Assembly: GCF_901933205.1 (NCBI RefSeq)
Contig: NC_044573.1
Span: forward strand, 53,191,493 to 53,255,492
Length of the DNA: 64,000 nt
From: Camarhynchus parvulus
Lineage: Eukaryota; Chordata; Aves; Passeriformes; Thraupidae
Reading direction: 5' to 3'
The position numbers and the translations under genes are program-made. Every line of letters starts with the position of its first letter. Position 1 is the stretch's first letter. Below the pieces are notes generated by a model. It was not told the origin of the DNA and did not search any database. It saw only the letters and a list, made by a program, of their open reading frames with translations. Of the stretch, positions 12,016 to 24,593 are shown one piece after another.

Positions 12016-12429
12016 TCCCAGGATGGGCAGGGAAACAACAGATGGGCACAGGCAGACGGAGGAACACCAGGAAACACAGAAAATATTAGTCAGCATCATA
12101 GGTAGTGACCTCAGCATAGCAGAGGTCTAAGTGTTGTCGAGTCTTTTGTAGGCAACCCAAAAATGGAGGGCTTTAGAGATAATGCTGGATTGTTTTGTAG
12201 AAATTTACAGACAGTGGATCCTGAGCATCTGGGAGAGTGAAGAACAAAAGATAAATGTGTTTGAAAATTTATTATGAGAGCCTTTCCACCTGCCTAGTGG
12301 AAGATTTTGTGGGTGGGAGCCTTTGAAGAGGCATACTCTTGGTCCAGGATGTGAAGAGATCGTAGAAGGCCTGGAAATAACCCAAGAAGATCTTTCTTCT
12401 AAAAATGAAAGTAATGACCTTGAAAACAT
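12016..12429. other. Unique non-coding DNA
   Basis: No gene or repeat family was recognised between the CpG-rich island and the purine-rich stretch. Confidence 0.5.
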
Positions 12430-13900
12430 CAGTCTGGATAGATAAGGGTGAAGAAAATGCTATATATGAGGGCTAAAGAAAAAGGAGATACGCTTTTTGG
12501 AAATGCTGAAAGAGAAGGGAAAGGAAGGCATTTATAGGACTTACTGGTGAAAAGCAGGGAGGACTGCTGTGTGCACAGACAGAAGGTACCACTCGAGCAG
12601 CTCAGTGTTTCTTCTAGCACAGTTAGTTCGGATCACAAACCTGCTCTCTTGTTCTAATGAGAAAGGAAAGAAGACAAGATATAGCTATATAAACCCCAGC
12701 AAGAGTTAATGTGCTGTCTGAGTAAAAGAGAAGAAATCTCAGAGAAATGTCACAGCCGACAATTTCCCTCATGGCCTGAAAAAGAATTGGAAGTCCCAGA
12801 AAAGGTGGGTGACAGGGTGCATTTCTGAAGTAATGATGGATGATGTTGAAAGAGACCTGAAAATTATAGAGAACAAGACCAGAGCTTGGGGAATCTTAAG
12901 CAAAGAGGGTAGACTGATGTAGGTGTAGAAACATAGAGGAAGAGAAGCAAAAATAACTCACTGGCAGCCCCATTCAAAGGAGGAAGAGTGGGAAAAGAAG
13001 AACAGCTGGAGGTGGAATCCAGTAAGATCTCCACAAGGAATGAAGAAGGAGAGGCTGTTGGCAAAGCAGCATTAGACTTGGAGAAATCCTTGTTTGTGTG
13101 AGAGTCATGATCTAGACAGACTGAAATTTGGAAGCTAAAGAAGAGATGCACTCCAGGTACAGCAGTGGCTGGAGGTGATGAGAGAGAAGAGCAACAGATA
13201 CAAGATGAGGGATGACAGAATGGCAAAAACTGATAGCAGGGATGGTGTGTGACAGTGGGGAGTGAGGGTGGGGAAATGCTGTGGATGGGTGTGTGGGCAG
13301 ACAATTAAACCAGTGCATCTTTTGATTCAGTTTCAGTTTGGAATCTGTGGCAACAGAAACCATTCTGGTTTGACACTGTTTTGAGCTTGATAACATTTCA
13401 GAATACTTGCGTAGGCTCAGCTCCTAGTCAAGAAAAGTAAAATATTCAAATCAATTTATTGCTAGTTGTGGTTCAGCTTCCTGGAGGTAAAAATTGATGT
13501 GATACTCCAAAAAGATGGTGATAGAGAAGGGTGGTGATAATATAAATGGGGAAATGTAGGCACTGGAGGGAGAGGGATAAAAATGGAAAGGAAAGGAGGA
13601 GGAGACTGAGATGACATCCTTGGGTGGTAGCAAATAGATTGGGTTAAAAAAGAAAAAAGATAAAAAAAGCCTTTAAAAAAATGCTGTGAAGATTTAAGAT
13701 AAATAATGTTTGGGAAAAATCCCATTCACAAAGAGTGCAAGGGATGTATGCACCTTTTATGCAGCCAAGTAAAATGCAAAACAATGGAGCTGAAAATCAA
13801 GTCTGAGAAAAAAAGAAAAGCAGCTCCTGGAAGAATTGTTAAATAGAAGAGCAGAGAAAAGCAAATGTCATCATAGATAAAGTCACAAAGGTAAAAGTGA
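12430..13900. other. Purine-rich (plus-strand A/G) stretch, about 1.5 kb
   Basis: The plus strand is strongly biased to A and G, with words such as gaagaaaatg, aaagaaaaaggagat, gaggaagag and ggaaaggaaaggaggaggagac recurring. On the minus strand this gives several Ser/Pro/Leu-rich open frames (for example 12,864-13,304 and 13,462-13,725). These are low-complexity by-products of the bias rather than recognisable proteins. No tandem period was found. Possible explanations are an old degenerate repeat or strand-asymmetric mutation in a transcribed region. Confidence 0.55.
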
Positions 13901-16900
13901 CAGAGTTGCTAGTTCAAGCAAGCACAGGCTCTTATTTTTACATATTTTGTAATTTAATATAACCTAATGATGTCTCAAACTCAAAACAATTCAAGTAATT
14001 CAAAGCTAAGCCTTTGAAGACTGTAGGAACACAGTATATACATACATTTTCCGAAGCATTCATTTGGCAGGGAGCCTGGAAAATCCTGGTGTTTTGTGAA
14101 TGCTCACATGTTGCAGTGTGCTGCCAAAATTTCAACAAGATGGTCTGACACAAATTTGCCATTCAATTGATGGCACACCTAGTTGGCAGGCAGTGTTGGT
14201 TAGAAAAGAGAAATTATTTTCAACAGGGAATTCTGAAAAAGAAATCCCAAACCCCTCAAACCCAACACCTTTTACTCAGATTTTCTCACAATTTAAACAA
14301 GCAAACAAAAAAAACCCCAAAACTTGAACCAAAAGCTAAAGTGCTTGGGGATTTTGAGAAATTAATTTTGTTTATGTTCCCAGTTTTTATTTATGTGGGT
14401 GTGAGCAGTGTTTCCCTGGTGCTCCTGAAACATGTGATGAAGGAGGGGCCTATGGCTTAAACCTGAAAACCAGCTGAGCTTTTGATATATCAGGGTTTTG
14501 ACTTTTTCTATTACTTTTATTTACTACCTTGAAAATTTTTATTTAAAAGTTCAACTAATTATGGTCACTGATAAATTTTGCAAGTCCTGTGTTTCAGCAG
14601 AAGGGTAGGGGGTAGATGACTAAGCAGGAGAGGATTTTATGGGGTTAGAGAGAAGCTGGATTTTGGAGGGAGGGCAAGACAGCTTGTGAAGGAGCTGCTG
14701 TAAATTATTTTCAGTTTTACATCTAGAGAATTTGGTCATCTTATTACCAAATATCTGAAACATCAGAATATTTTGAGATATTTTGAGCCAGCAGCTATGT
14801 TTGGCATCTCAGAAATCTTCATTAGACAAGACAGAGATCTATAAGTTCAGTGGATACAGACATGTATTAAGAAAAAAACTATGCATGGTTGATTTGACTG
14901 CGCTACCATAGTGGAATGAAAGGTAATCTTCTCCTACTGGCTTTAGAAAGGCAAGAAAGTTGTGTAGCTCTCTTTCCTAACTCCCTCACTGTGGCTACTT
15001 ACTTAATTCATCAAAAAATGTTGCAGGCTCAAGACACACCTGCATGCCCTTGCAAGGCAGATCCATGTCCATTTCTTCTGAAGAACAGTAAAAAAGTGTC
15101 TGAAAATCAGGGCCTCCCACGGGAGCATGGTCTGATGGAGGCACCAATACCTGTGAGGGTGGCTCCAAGGGCAGTGTCATAGAGGAGAGAGCTGAGGGAC
15201 TTCTCACTCTGGTAAATACGAGGTGGGGAGGTAGTAGCAAGCTGGAGGCTGGAGTATCACTTCTGAATGGTAATGTAAGTACTTTGAGGAGGCTGTAGAA
15301 CTTAGTGGATTCAAGACTGAAAAGCTATTCATATTTTCATACTATAAATAATGTAGAATATTTAACAACACCTTAATATTGATGTTGGTAGCATACTGGT
15401 AAGCATTATTTAGCAAGTCAATGAGAATAATGTCAGACAAAGAAGTAGAAATCTTTTATTGTAGATATGTAATAATATTTTGCTATCACCGTTGAGGGCT
15501 CTTCCTAGCCTCAAGAAGGCAAGTTATTTTCCATGCTGATTTCCTCAGGATTAGTGTCAAGCATTGTTATTGTCTTGTATCTCTGCATACACTTATGCAA
15601 GTAGATGTGTTAATACAGTATTACATTGTATTGTTTAAAAATGTATAGAGATGCTATCTGGTCCAGCTGCTGTGTGGGCCAGTTACTGTTGCATTGCTTT
15701 ATTTGTATTGTTCTGGGATGTGCTTGCTTTTAGAATTTGGTGCTAATAACATGTGAGAATGAAAAGATTTGGCTGTTGAGAAATGGAATAGCAAAACATT
15801 CCTTGGATAGGAACTAAGGGTTGAAATTTGGAAATGTTAATTTTCTATGTTGATGTCCAGTTCCGTTTAAGATCTTGAAAGTTCCCCAGAAGTTTTGTGT
15901 TTGTGTATTATTTTGATAATATTGTCTTAAATTTAGTTCTAATGCCTTTGCTTTTTAAGATATTTGACTGGACTACCACATTAAGAGAAATGCTGAATTC
16001 CGCTACAGTTCAAGCAAGTATTTTTGGGATTGTATGTGCATATTTCAGAACTATAATGTGTACACATTCACTCACATAATGTACGTGACTGACCTGGTCA
16101 CACAGAGCTGCTTGTGGGTGCATCCATCCTGACAGTCTGTGTCTTCTTGCAGTGCAGAGGCAATTGGAGGCCAAAGAGTAACAGTGAAAGAGGAATCAAG
16201 GGAGCTGAACTATTGAGCAGGGCCAAATAATTTAATTTGTTCCCCTTTTTACTTGCTGCCACCCTGTTCAGCTGGACTGTAAACTGAGGCAACTCTCTCC
16301 TATCATGTTGTTCTACATCACAGGATCCCTGTCTCAGGTTGGGCCTCTGGCACTATCACATTCCAGATAATTAAATATACCTTTATGCTTTAAAATTGTT
16401 TCCAATCAAATTTAATGTTCAAGAATTATTTTTTTTTAATTCTGTAGCTGTATGTGGGATAATAATTACTTACAATTATACTTACTATATTATATTACTC
16501 CTCCAGAAGACAAAGGGTTACGTTGGTGTCACAGAGCCCCTTTAGCTGTTTTATATTAGATTTTTTGTGAGAGTTTTAAAGAAAGGATGATTTGGAATGT
16601 AAATAAGGTAGGAGATTTTGATATGAGGTCAGCCGTGCTGCATGGGCAGGGGTCTAAGCGAAACTCCAGTGATACCTATTACATATGAGCCACCTCTGTT
16701 AACAAACCATCTCCTTTTATCTTCCTCCCCTTTGTGTACTCCAGAGTAAAATGGAATTTGAACTTCAGAAAAACCATGGTTCTTCTGGAGTAGATCAAAT
16801 GTGTAAGGATGTGTAAGGAAAAATAGTCTTTATTAAAACATATAGGAGCAACCAAACATCAGTAGCTTTTGATTATTTTAATAGGACAGTAAGGATCAAG

Positions 16901-17432
16901 AACTTTCCCTGCACAGCTACAGTGGCAGTCTGAGATAAACCAAATACTCTGTGCTTTGGCTAAGGTGCTCATTGTGTTAGTAGTTCTTTTGAGACCGGAA
17001 GGCCTGAAAATAGACATTGCAACATGTGCTGTGCAAGGTAGCCATTTGGAAGACTAGAATTGGTGGCTACAGTCCTGCACAAACACAGGTGACAAGGGCT
17101 GGGCAGCAATTAAAACACAAAATCTTTCACCCACAGATCATAGAAGGGAGCCAGTTATGTTGTACCACTCTACCTACAGGTAGATGAAATCTTCCACATT
17201 TGGACTCTACTGAGTGAATTAGAACTTTTTTTTCCATTTTACAGGGCTGTTTTCTTTATTTTAGCAATGAAATGTAAATTATTCCTAGTGTAAGGTGACT
17301 CCAACTCTACCAGACACCTTTTGTCTAAAGCTGGTATAATAGACCCTCTTGTTTTTGAAAAACAAACAAACATAACTTATTCTGTGGAAATAAAAATGTT
17401 TTCTCCAGCCAGCTGATAAACAAAGTGCTGAT
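13901..17432. other. Unique AT-rich non-coding DNA
   Basis: No gene, RNA gene or repeat family was recognised. Frames such as 14,167-14,460, 14,916-15,182 and 14,995-15,240 are short, overlap one another on both strands and carry no motif. Confidence 0.55.
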
Positions 17433-17844
17433 TCAATGGGTCTGCAGAAGATCATTAGAGAAAAATATGTGGATCACATTAAACCAGTAGAAGAAAAATT
17501 GGATCCAAACTAAGGTTGGTGGGATAGGCTTGAAGTTCAGGTTTTCTGAAGGCGGATATTCAGAATCAAACAGAGACAGTAAAGAATTGATATGTTTATT
17601 ACCCACTGTTCTTCTCATGGCATGCATGATCAATGGAAGGTCGTGAATGTTACTAACCTTCTGATGAAGAGTCATTGAAGAAGGCTTCCTCTGTGGATGT
17701 TTTGACTGTATGAAACCAAAAGCCAGCATTGTTTTCTTCCCTGTTAATATGGACTGGATTCTTGTGGAAAAGAGGGTTGCAATGCTTGCAAGTGTAAGGG
17801 ACTCGGACCAAAAGAGGAGCAGGATACACCTCTGTGAATCTCAC
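17433..17844 (-). other. Candidate exon(s) or pseudogene, minus strand
   Basis: Two minus-strand frames adjoin and overlap. The first (17,844 down to 17,653) reads about 63 residues of well-mixed composition, including a Cys-x-x-Cys pair (CKHC) and the segment NPVHINREENNAGFWF. It runs into CAGAAG/GTTAGT, a donor-like border near 17,661, with its own stop created by that GTTAG. Upstream on the same strand is a pyrimidine-rich stretch (ccctttttattttctcc) followed by AG-ending candidate acceptors around 17,827-17,840. The second frame (17,729-17,433) continues in another phase through SLFDSEYPPSENLNFKPIPPT and then degenerates into hydrophobic residues. Options are one real exon, a frameshifted pseudogene, or chance. 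I recognise no family. Confidence 0.28.
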
Positions 17845-17869
17845 ATTTCATGGGCATAGCATAACGAAG

Positions 17870-19232
17870 GAGAAAATAAAAAGGGTTGCAGGCTGGTGCA
17901 GATGCAAGACATATCTAATCTTGTACAGTGGTATGTGTCTGAGAATCTGCTAGAAATTAGTGAACAGAAATAAGAAACTAATTTTCATTCAACTACAAAT
18001 AGTAAAATCAATAGCCTCATTACGTATCCCAGCTGGTTTTAGTCTTTAGTCCAGTCTGGTTTGGGTATGGAGGTGGGAAGAGAAAGAGAAAAGAAAAAAT
18101 TCCCACCTATCTAGCATCTGTGGAAACTTTGGAAATGCCTGAGCAGACAAGCATGTTGTCCTGAGATATTGCTGGGTGTGCAATAGCTAATGAAAACTTT
18201 ACCTCATGGCTTTAAAAATCTACAGATGTCATTGTTTCCAATCCAAACACCTACGGGAAAAACTTGCAAAACTGTCAATGTCTCATTCAGTTAATAGACA
18301 GAAGAAAAGTATCTTATTCTGAGCTAACATCCTCAGCCCCTTTGTATTTTTCCTCATTTCAATCACGTCACCTAGTGATGAAAGTGTGGCAAACCTGTCG
18401 CTTGTCAGAGTGGAAAAATTTCAGTGTTTTTGGGACATATTTTTTATTTTTAAAGAAAAGATCCACTCAACAAATTGCATGGATTTTTAGTAGAGACCCA
18501 ATTCTTACATTGTTCTTTTTATTTGTGCTTGAGGAGTATTCCCTTTAGTGTGATTAAGGAATAATTGGATTAATTTTGTATTGTGGTAAATGGCATGGCA
18601 TCCTTTTCATGGAGTTTCTGGTTCTGCAATTACATTTCTGCAGCACTGTCTAGCAGTCATGAAAGATTAGCCGTGTTTTCCTCTTCTGCCACGCAGTTCT
18701 CTAATCTGTCTGGAACAAAAATAGATCAAGAAGTGCAGCTTTGTAGATTGTATCAAATACTTCTGTGTGTTGCTTTGTGACTGTTGGGTCATTCTTGGAT
18801 ACATAGGGTTGCCATATATCTCTATAAGAATTATTTCTGGAAATATGTACCGTGCACTCTCACAGGGGTGTTCTCTTTCTTCCTTTTAAGTTCAAATTTC
18901 ATAATTAGAGCGAGATGAACAATAGCATCCTCTTGCAGAAGAATAAAGATGTGCTCCACTCCTTTTCTGCTGCCTTTGAAAGATGAATAAATGGGTATTT
19001 TCTGCAGCCTTGCTTAATCTTCTGTTCCTCTTCACACCTTGCTCCATTTTTGAGTATTTCAATAGGGATGCGTGAACAGCTTAGATAAGAGTCAATTCCA
19101 GAAAGGACTTCAAAAGAAAAAGGATGAGGCTAGGCAGCCTGGAGAATTCCTTAGGAAAACAAAATGGAAGTGTATTTCAGAATGCTTTAGTAGTGGCCTT
19201 TGTGTTATAATTTTACTTTTCCTGTGTATGCA
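17870..19232. other. Unique non-coding DNA
   Basis: No supported gene or repeat family. Short frames at 18,264-18,548 and 18,583-18,780 have no recognisable motif. Confidence 0.5.
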
Positions 19233-19319
19233 CCTTCCTTCCTTGCTTCCCTGTTTTGTCCCTTTTCCTTTCCCCTTCCTCTCCTTTCCTTTCACTCTCC
19301 TCCCCTCCTGCCGGGAGGG
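19233..19319. repeat. Polypyrimidine tract ending in a GC hairpin
   Basis: About 75 bases are almost purely C/T (cttccttccttgcttccc, then ccttttcctttccccttcct and ctcctttcctttcac). At its 3' edge, 19,303-19,319, a small hairpin has arms ccctcc / ggaggg around tgccg. Long polypurine:polypyrimidine tracts can form triplex (H-DNA) structures. The open frame across it (19,072-19,599) starts at GTG and owes its Pro/Phe/Leu-rich centre to the tract. Confidence 0.75.
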
Positions 19320-22300
19320 TGCATGGCACTTTAAGATAATGCATGTGTGGCAAAAGAAGATGTTTCCCTTCTATCTCATGTCTATGCATGTTCAGAAGAG
19401 TACAAACTTGCACATTACTTACACAGTTGTTTCCATTTGGGGGCACGGGGGATTTAGCAGAGTGACTCTCATTGCTGTTAATGGGATTTGTTCAGCTAAA
19501 GTCTTGTGCAAGCCAAATTTTTCAAAAGAGAGACTTTCTTCAGAAGTACAGATAGACCTGCTAAAGATTCTTTTTATGAGATATAAGGCAAGATCTTAGA
19601 GCGTATCTAACAATTAAGGATTGTGAACGCCTTTTCACCAGTTAAAAGTCTTAACCTCACCATTATAGCCATATTTCCATTTGGCTAATTACTTCCTGCT
19701 GTGTAAAATTCTTCCTATAATTTCACTTAAAGGTATTTTTTTATACTTGTCTAAAATGACTATGGAATGTTATTGCATGATTTTTAAAGCTGAGCTCCTC
19801 AATTATCTAAAAAAATTTTTGCCAAGTAAATGTTTCTATGAAAATCACCATTACCCATCAAGTTCTTTACTCCATGAACACTATTTGCAGAGCTATGCAG
19901 CTGGTTGATTACTACAGAAAGAAAAATTACTATAATAAATTAGTTGAGAAAAAAGGTAAAAATTAATTAAGATAATGTATATGTTGGATAATATTTGTCC
20001 AGCTGTTGTTCAAAGGCTATCAACTTTCATTTTAGTGGGCTTACATACTGGTAAAACAAATCTTCTGTAAATAGTTTTGAGTTTATCCTGTAATCTGCCA
20101 TCCCTTCTTGAAAAATGCTGTATAAATGATCATTATTATGGTTGTAAATCAAACCCTATTTTAATTAGGAGTAAAATATAATGGCATTTGAACAAGTAGG
20201 GCAGTGGGGCTGTAGATGAATTGAGTGTCATGTAGTCTGATGTGTGCACTGTGAGATACAGTCTTAAGATGTTCAGAGTCTGGGAATAATGTCTGGCTTC
20301 TGGATGCAGTTGTTTGCTTGTTCTTTTTGTGAAGACACTAAATTTCTCCAAAACTGGTGATTGTGCAAATACAAGTCATTACAAGAAATTTGTCAAGTTC
20401 AGTAGATGATATTTCCAACAATCACATATCTCAAGACTTATGAGTTGTTTTGTTGCATTGACCACAATATAAATTAAAGTACAAGACTTCTGTTCATTCT
20501 GTTCTAAAACATGCTATATGACTTACTTTATCACCATGAAGTAGCGTAGTAATAGAGAAAGATTTTGCTCTGAGTCTTCAGAAGTTTATCAGTTACAGGT
20601 GAATAGAAATTATGAGGTAACTGGACATTCTTTTATGTAAATTCAAGCATACTACTATTTTTCATTAAAAAACCCCCAAAATACTCAGCACCTTTAGGGC
20701 ACAGAGCCCCTAATATAACAAAAAGCTCAGATATATAAGCTGAAACATTTTTAAATTGTTGAAATATACTGAATTTATTTACCACAGAGACAAGTGTTTC
20801 CTATTCTGTGATCTTTTCCTTCTGTCTTTTGAAGGAGAGAAAACTCCTTCCTTTCCTTGGGAAAACTTTTCTAAGCCTAAATGGGCAAAAGTGAAAAAAA
20901 GGTAAAGGAGAAAGTAAAAAGAGTGGAGAGATTAAAAAAAAAGTATTTTTCTTTTCTTAGAAACTTGTTTGAAACAATTGAGCTGAAATGATGGTGAGGT
21001 GATTAAATTGAGAGATGGTGCAGATATTAATGTTTGTTTGCATTAAAGGGGAATGATTCAGAGCCCTTACAAATATGTGGGTAATCAGAGAGGAACACCT
21101 AAATTTCAGAGTTGATAAATGCAAGCTAGTACACAATCAAAATGTTCACAGACAGTGCTGGATTTACAAACATCACTTGGATAAAAGAGCAGGGAATCAT
21201 GGTAGACATCTGCCTTAAAACATCTACTTAGCATGATGTGCTATCTGGAAATGCAAATAAAATAATAGAGCAATAGAGAAAAATGTAAAAACTACTGTAT
21301 GTGTCAGTGGCATGTTCCCAGCTAGGCTATTGCATTCATTTATTGTCATTCCATGTGAGAAAGGTAGCAGAAGCTTAGGCACATGAAATGTGGGCAAAGC
21401 AAATTTATAAAACACTAACAAATTAACAGAAAAGATGAAAATACAAAAATATTTTTAAAGGAAAACAGTCACAGTCTTTTAAACTACACCTTGTGGAGAG
21501 ATTTTTGGAATAAAGCATGTGTTGAAAGAAAGCAAACATCTGATCAACTGGCTGATGGCAGTGGTTGCAAACTGGGGTATCAGAATGAATGGATGCTTTG
21601 CCAAGTGGAGTATAAGGATGGCTACCAGTCCTCGGGTATTGATAAAGCCTCTGTTTTTTCTTTTCAAAACAAAACAAAAGCAACAAATAATAAAGGACCT
21701 CCTCCAAATAGAATTCTCTTGTTGTTTTCTCTGTGTTTTACAAGAGATGGTTCTCCTAAAACACGGCAGCATTCAGCTCTCTGGAGGCTGGAGCAAAACT
21801 GTAGCAAGATGTGCTCTTTCTCCTTCAGATTGATGGAAACCCAATGAAGAACATTTTGCATAAATCTCCCACTATCCCTCATCCCTTATGTGCAGATGTC
21901 AGAAAAATTAGGGGCTGAAATATCTTCTTATGAAAGCAGAGGATTTTTAGAGTGAAGGTTTTGTTTCCTTCCACTTATCCTTGGGCTTCATTCCACTTCA
22001 TCTGACTGCAGTTATGTGTTTACAGATGAATGAAATAGGAATAAATTCTGTCTGCTGAATAAAACTTTTCCATCAATGTGAAATTCTCTAATGACAGAAC
22101 TTCACAGAATTATGTGAGAAAACTTAATTCCAAGTCAGTGAACTCAACCAGCCTGTTGTGTGCCCCTTTTTCTTCTGACAGTAAAGGGCTGAAGTATTTC
22201 TACATGCTATTTAGTTTGTATTTGGTAGCTAATTTTCTTTCTGTGGAAATAACTGTAATGGTTTGTTTGTTTATTCAGCTCATGGCTAACATACTTGCTT

Positions 22301-22794
22301 TAGCATCACCAACTTTTATCGGGATGACAAGATCTTCTAAAGTATTGAAATGTTAATTCATGCGTGGTGCCAGGTACTAATATGAAATCGAGTTGATATG
22401 TAGAATTTTCTGCCTGGAGTTACAAACTCTTGCTCCAAGGGCCTGGCATAGCAATGCACCTGAGAATATTTCAGAATTTCCAGCATGAAATATGATGCTT
22501 CTGCATTTGAGTGATGTTGCCCAAAGATTCAAGACTGGAGACACAAAAGCTCACCTCCCCAAAGCTAGGGCACCTACTGAAACACATTGCAGAAATATTC
22601 AAAAATAATAGCAGCAGTATTAAAAATTTACTAGGAATATTCATTTAGAGAGTAAAGGTTTTTTGAAAAGTTTGTTTTGAAATTATTGTTCTCTTTCCCT
22701 CAGCCTTAAACATCCAAATCCATTACATCCTGGTGAAGGATATGAAATAAGATAGCTCAATTCAAAACAGAACAGGTGTGACAAAAATGGGAAG
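19320..22794. other. Unique AT-rich non-coding DNA
   Basis: No gene was recognised. Three overlapping frames on both strands at 21,423-21,882 have no shared motif and disagree in phase, so I treat them as chance. Confidence 0.5.
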
Positions 22795-22891
22795 AACCAG
22801 GATGTGAGAGGTGGGTTTTGTTTGTTTGGGAGTTTTGGTTTTTGAGGTGTTTTGGTTTTAGAGGTTTGTTTGGATTTTTTTTTTTTTTTTT
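22795..22891. repeat. GT-rich low-complexity tract with a 17-base T run
   Basis: The plus strand is G/T-only over long parts (gtgggttttgtttgtttggg, gttttggtttttgaggtg, ttttggttttagaggtttg) and ends in 17 consecutive T at 22,875-22,891. Read on the minus strand this is an A-run followed by an A/C-rich stretch, which could be the decayed tail of a retroposed sequence, but no body is recognisable. Confidence 0.7.
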
Positions 22892-24540
22892 GTAAGTGAT
22901 GTGTGTTCTTTGTTTGTGTTGGTTAGATTTTTGTTTGCTTCCGTTTTTTTCCCTCAATTTTGGGCATGTATTTGTCAAGATAGAATCAGTTTACTGAACA
23001 CAAAGAGAGAAGAACTGCTTGTGTACCAGCCATTCTTATATTGAACAGCTCAAAAGTAGGTCTCTGGTAGATGAGATCTTTTTATACACTCTGATTTTCT
23101 ATGGCACTACTTCAGAATCATTGTGTCTCTAGGCTACTGCTTTATCACTGGCACATTAATCCTGCCAAATGCCTGTTATATATTCTGCCATGGAAACTGA
23201 TAAGAGAAAACACAGTGAGGACAACTTGTTGCATCCTTTTCCCAAGCTCTTGACCCTGGTAGCCTATGACTTAGTTGAAATGATTGAAACATACAGGTAA
23301 AAAAATCGAGATTCTGAGCACTTCCTGAGGGCTGGTGGTGAGACACACAATCTTTTATTTTAGGTTAAAATCCAGCTTATTGTAGTTTTCTTATAAACTT
23401 CCAAATAAGTGATGACATAGGGAAGATACAAAACCCATTTATCAGGATTTGTGCATGTAATTTCCTCAAAAACTGCTAAACTAGGAGAGAAGCCTTCTGC
23501 ACCCTGTCCATAAAGAGCCATGTGATGGAATGGTCAAGGAAAAGATGATGGTGTCACCAGACAAGGGGCTGCACCTCAGGTGCCACTCTTTGGGTTCCAC
23601 TTTTATCTGTCAATGACATCAGATGCATGACAGAGGTTGTTTTGTCCTGTTGATGTTACATTCTTACTATATTCAGCGATGCTGCAGTGGCTGGATAGTT
23701 GTGTGGCCACACTGTGGTGCTGCCAGTAGTGAAGAGAGCAGCTGGTCCCCAGCCTGGGGCTCGGCCCAGTACATAAAATACCAGAGGCTGACAAACAGAG
23801 GTCCTTTTGCTTGTTTGCTGTGGTGACAAAAAGTCTTGAATTTATTTTACATGCACACAGCCATACAGACACAGACAGAGGCTCTTCAGTAAGGAGGTGC
23901 TTCAGGAAACAGCTGCGGGGCTGTCAGGAGTCCCTTACAGCCAGACTGAAAGATGGGTAGATGCTTTCTCTGCTTCTGAGGATGCCTTTCTGAATCCTGC
24001 TAAATCTTCCTGTCTTGTAAAGAACATTCTCCCTTGAGACCATAAAGACATTTCAGAGAGAATGCTTTTCTCTGCCCCCCACCCCCCATTTTTAATGCAG
24101 TACATTTCACCAAGGAGGAGGAATTTTCTGAAGACCTTCTCTCCTCTTACATTCAAATTGCTCTGTGGTAGAACTGTGAGCTATGCTAGCAATATATCCA
24201 GTGTAGATTTGCTTTCAGATAGAAAGTAGAACTTTCCATCAAAACCATTTTGTTTATTTGTCAAGTGCAATTGCCCCTTCCTAGCCAAGGTTATGAGAAA
24301 ATAATTTTGTTTAAATGGGGAGTCAAATGAATAGTTTCCATAGCCATTAACTCACAGAATCCCAGTTTAAGGTTTAGCACAAATGTATAGACAAAGTGCT
24401 GTTTGCTGAATTCCCCTTGTTAAAACACTGGCAGCTCATCAGAAATTCAGGAAGATGCTAGATGTCTGACTTAGTGTAAAAATGCAGTGAGTCTGAGAAC
24501 TATGGATAATTTCCAGCATGAGTTGTTAGATACTGAGATG
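22892..24540. other. Unique non-coding DNA with a C-rich patch
   Basis: No gene was recognised. Two six-base C runs separated by a single A lie at 24,075-24,087. Opposed small frames at 23,603-23,872 and 23,623-23,826 lack motifs. Confidence 0.5.
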
Positions 24541-24567
24541 ATATTATTATTATTATTATTATTATTC
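24541..24567 (+). repeat. (ATT)n microsatellite
   Basis: Nine or so uninterrupted ATT/TAT units are followed directly by degenerate act/agt trinucleotides (24,571-24,593), which form an imperfect inverted repeat centred on actagtac. Confidence 0.95.
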
Positions 24568-24593
24568 ATCACTACTAGTACTACTATTAGTAG

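Noticed and set aside
11620..12130. Several overlapping 110-160 codon open frames, with five-residue repeats such as CGQGC or AGRDA, on both strands.
   Set aside because: The 15-bp unit is a multiple of three and has no stops in any frame, so all phases stay open together. The four-base insertion between the blocks breaks any single repeat phase. No flanking exon structure supports a protein.
12864..13725. Ser/Pro/Leu-rich minus-strand frames of up to 146 codons.
   Set aside because: They are the translated complement of a purine-rich tract, in more than one phase, and have low-complexity composition.
19072..19599. Plus-strand frame of 175 codons, the longest in the window.
   Set aside because: It starts at GTG and its middle is the translated polypyrimidine tract. 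No domain is visible.
21423..21882. Cluster of five overlapping frames on both strands.
   Set aside because: The frames disagree in phase and strand, have no motif, and no splice borders single one out.
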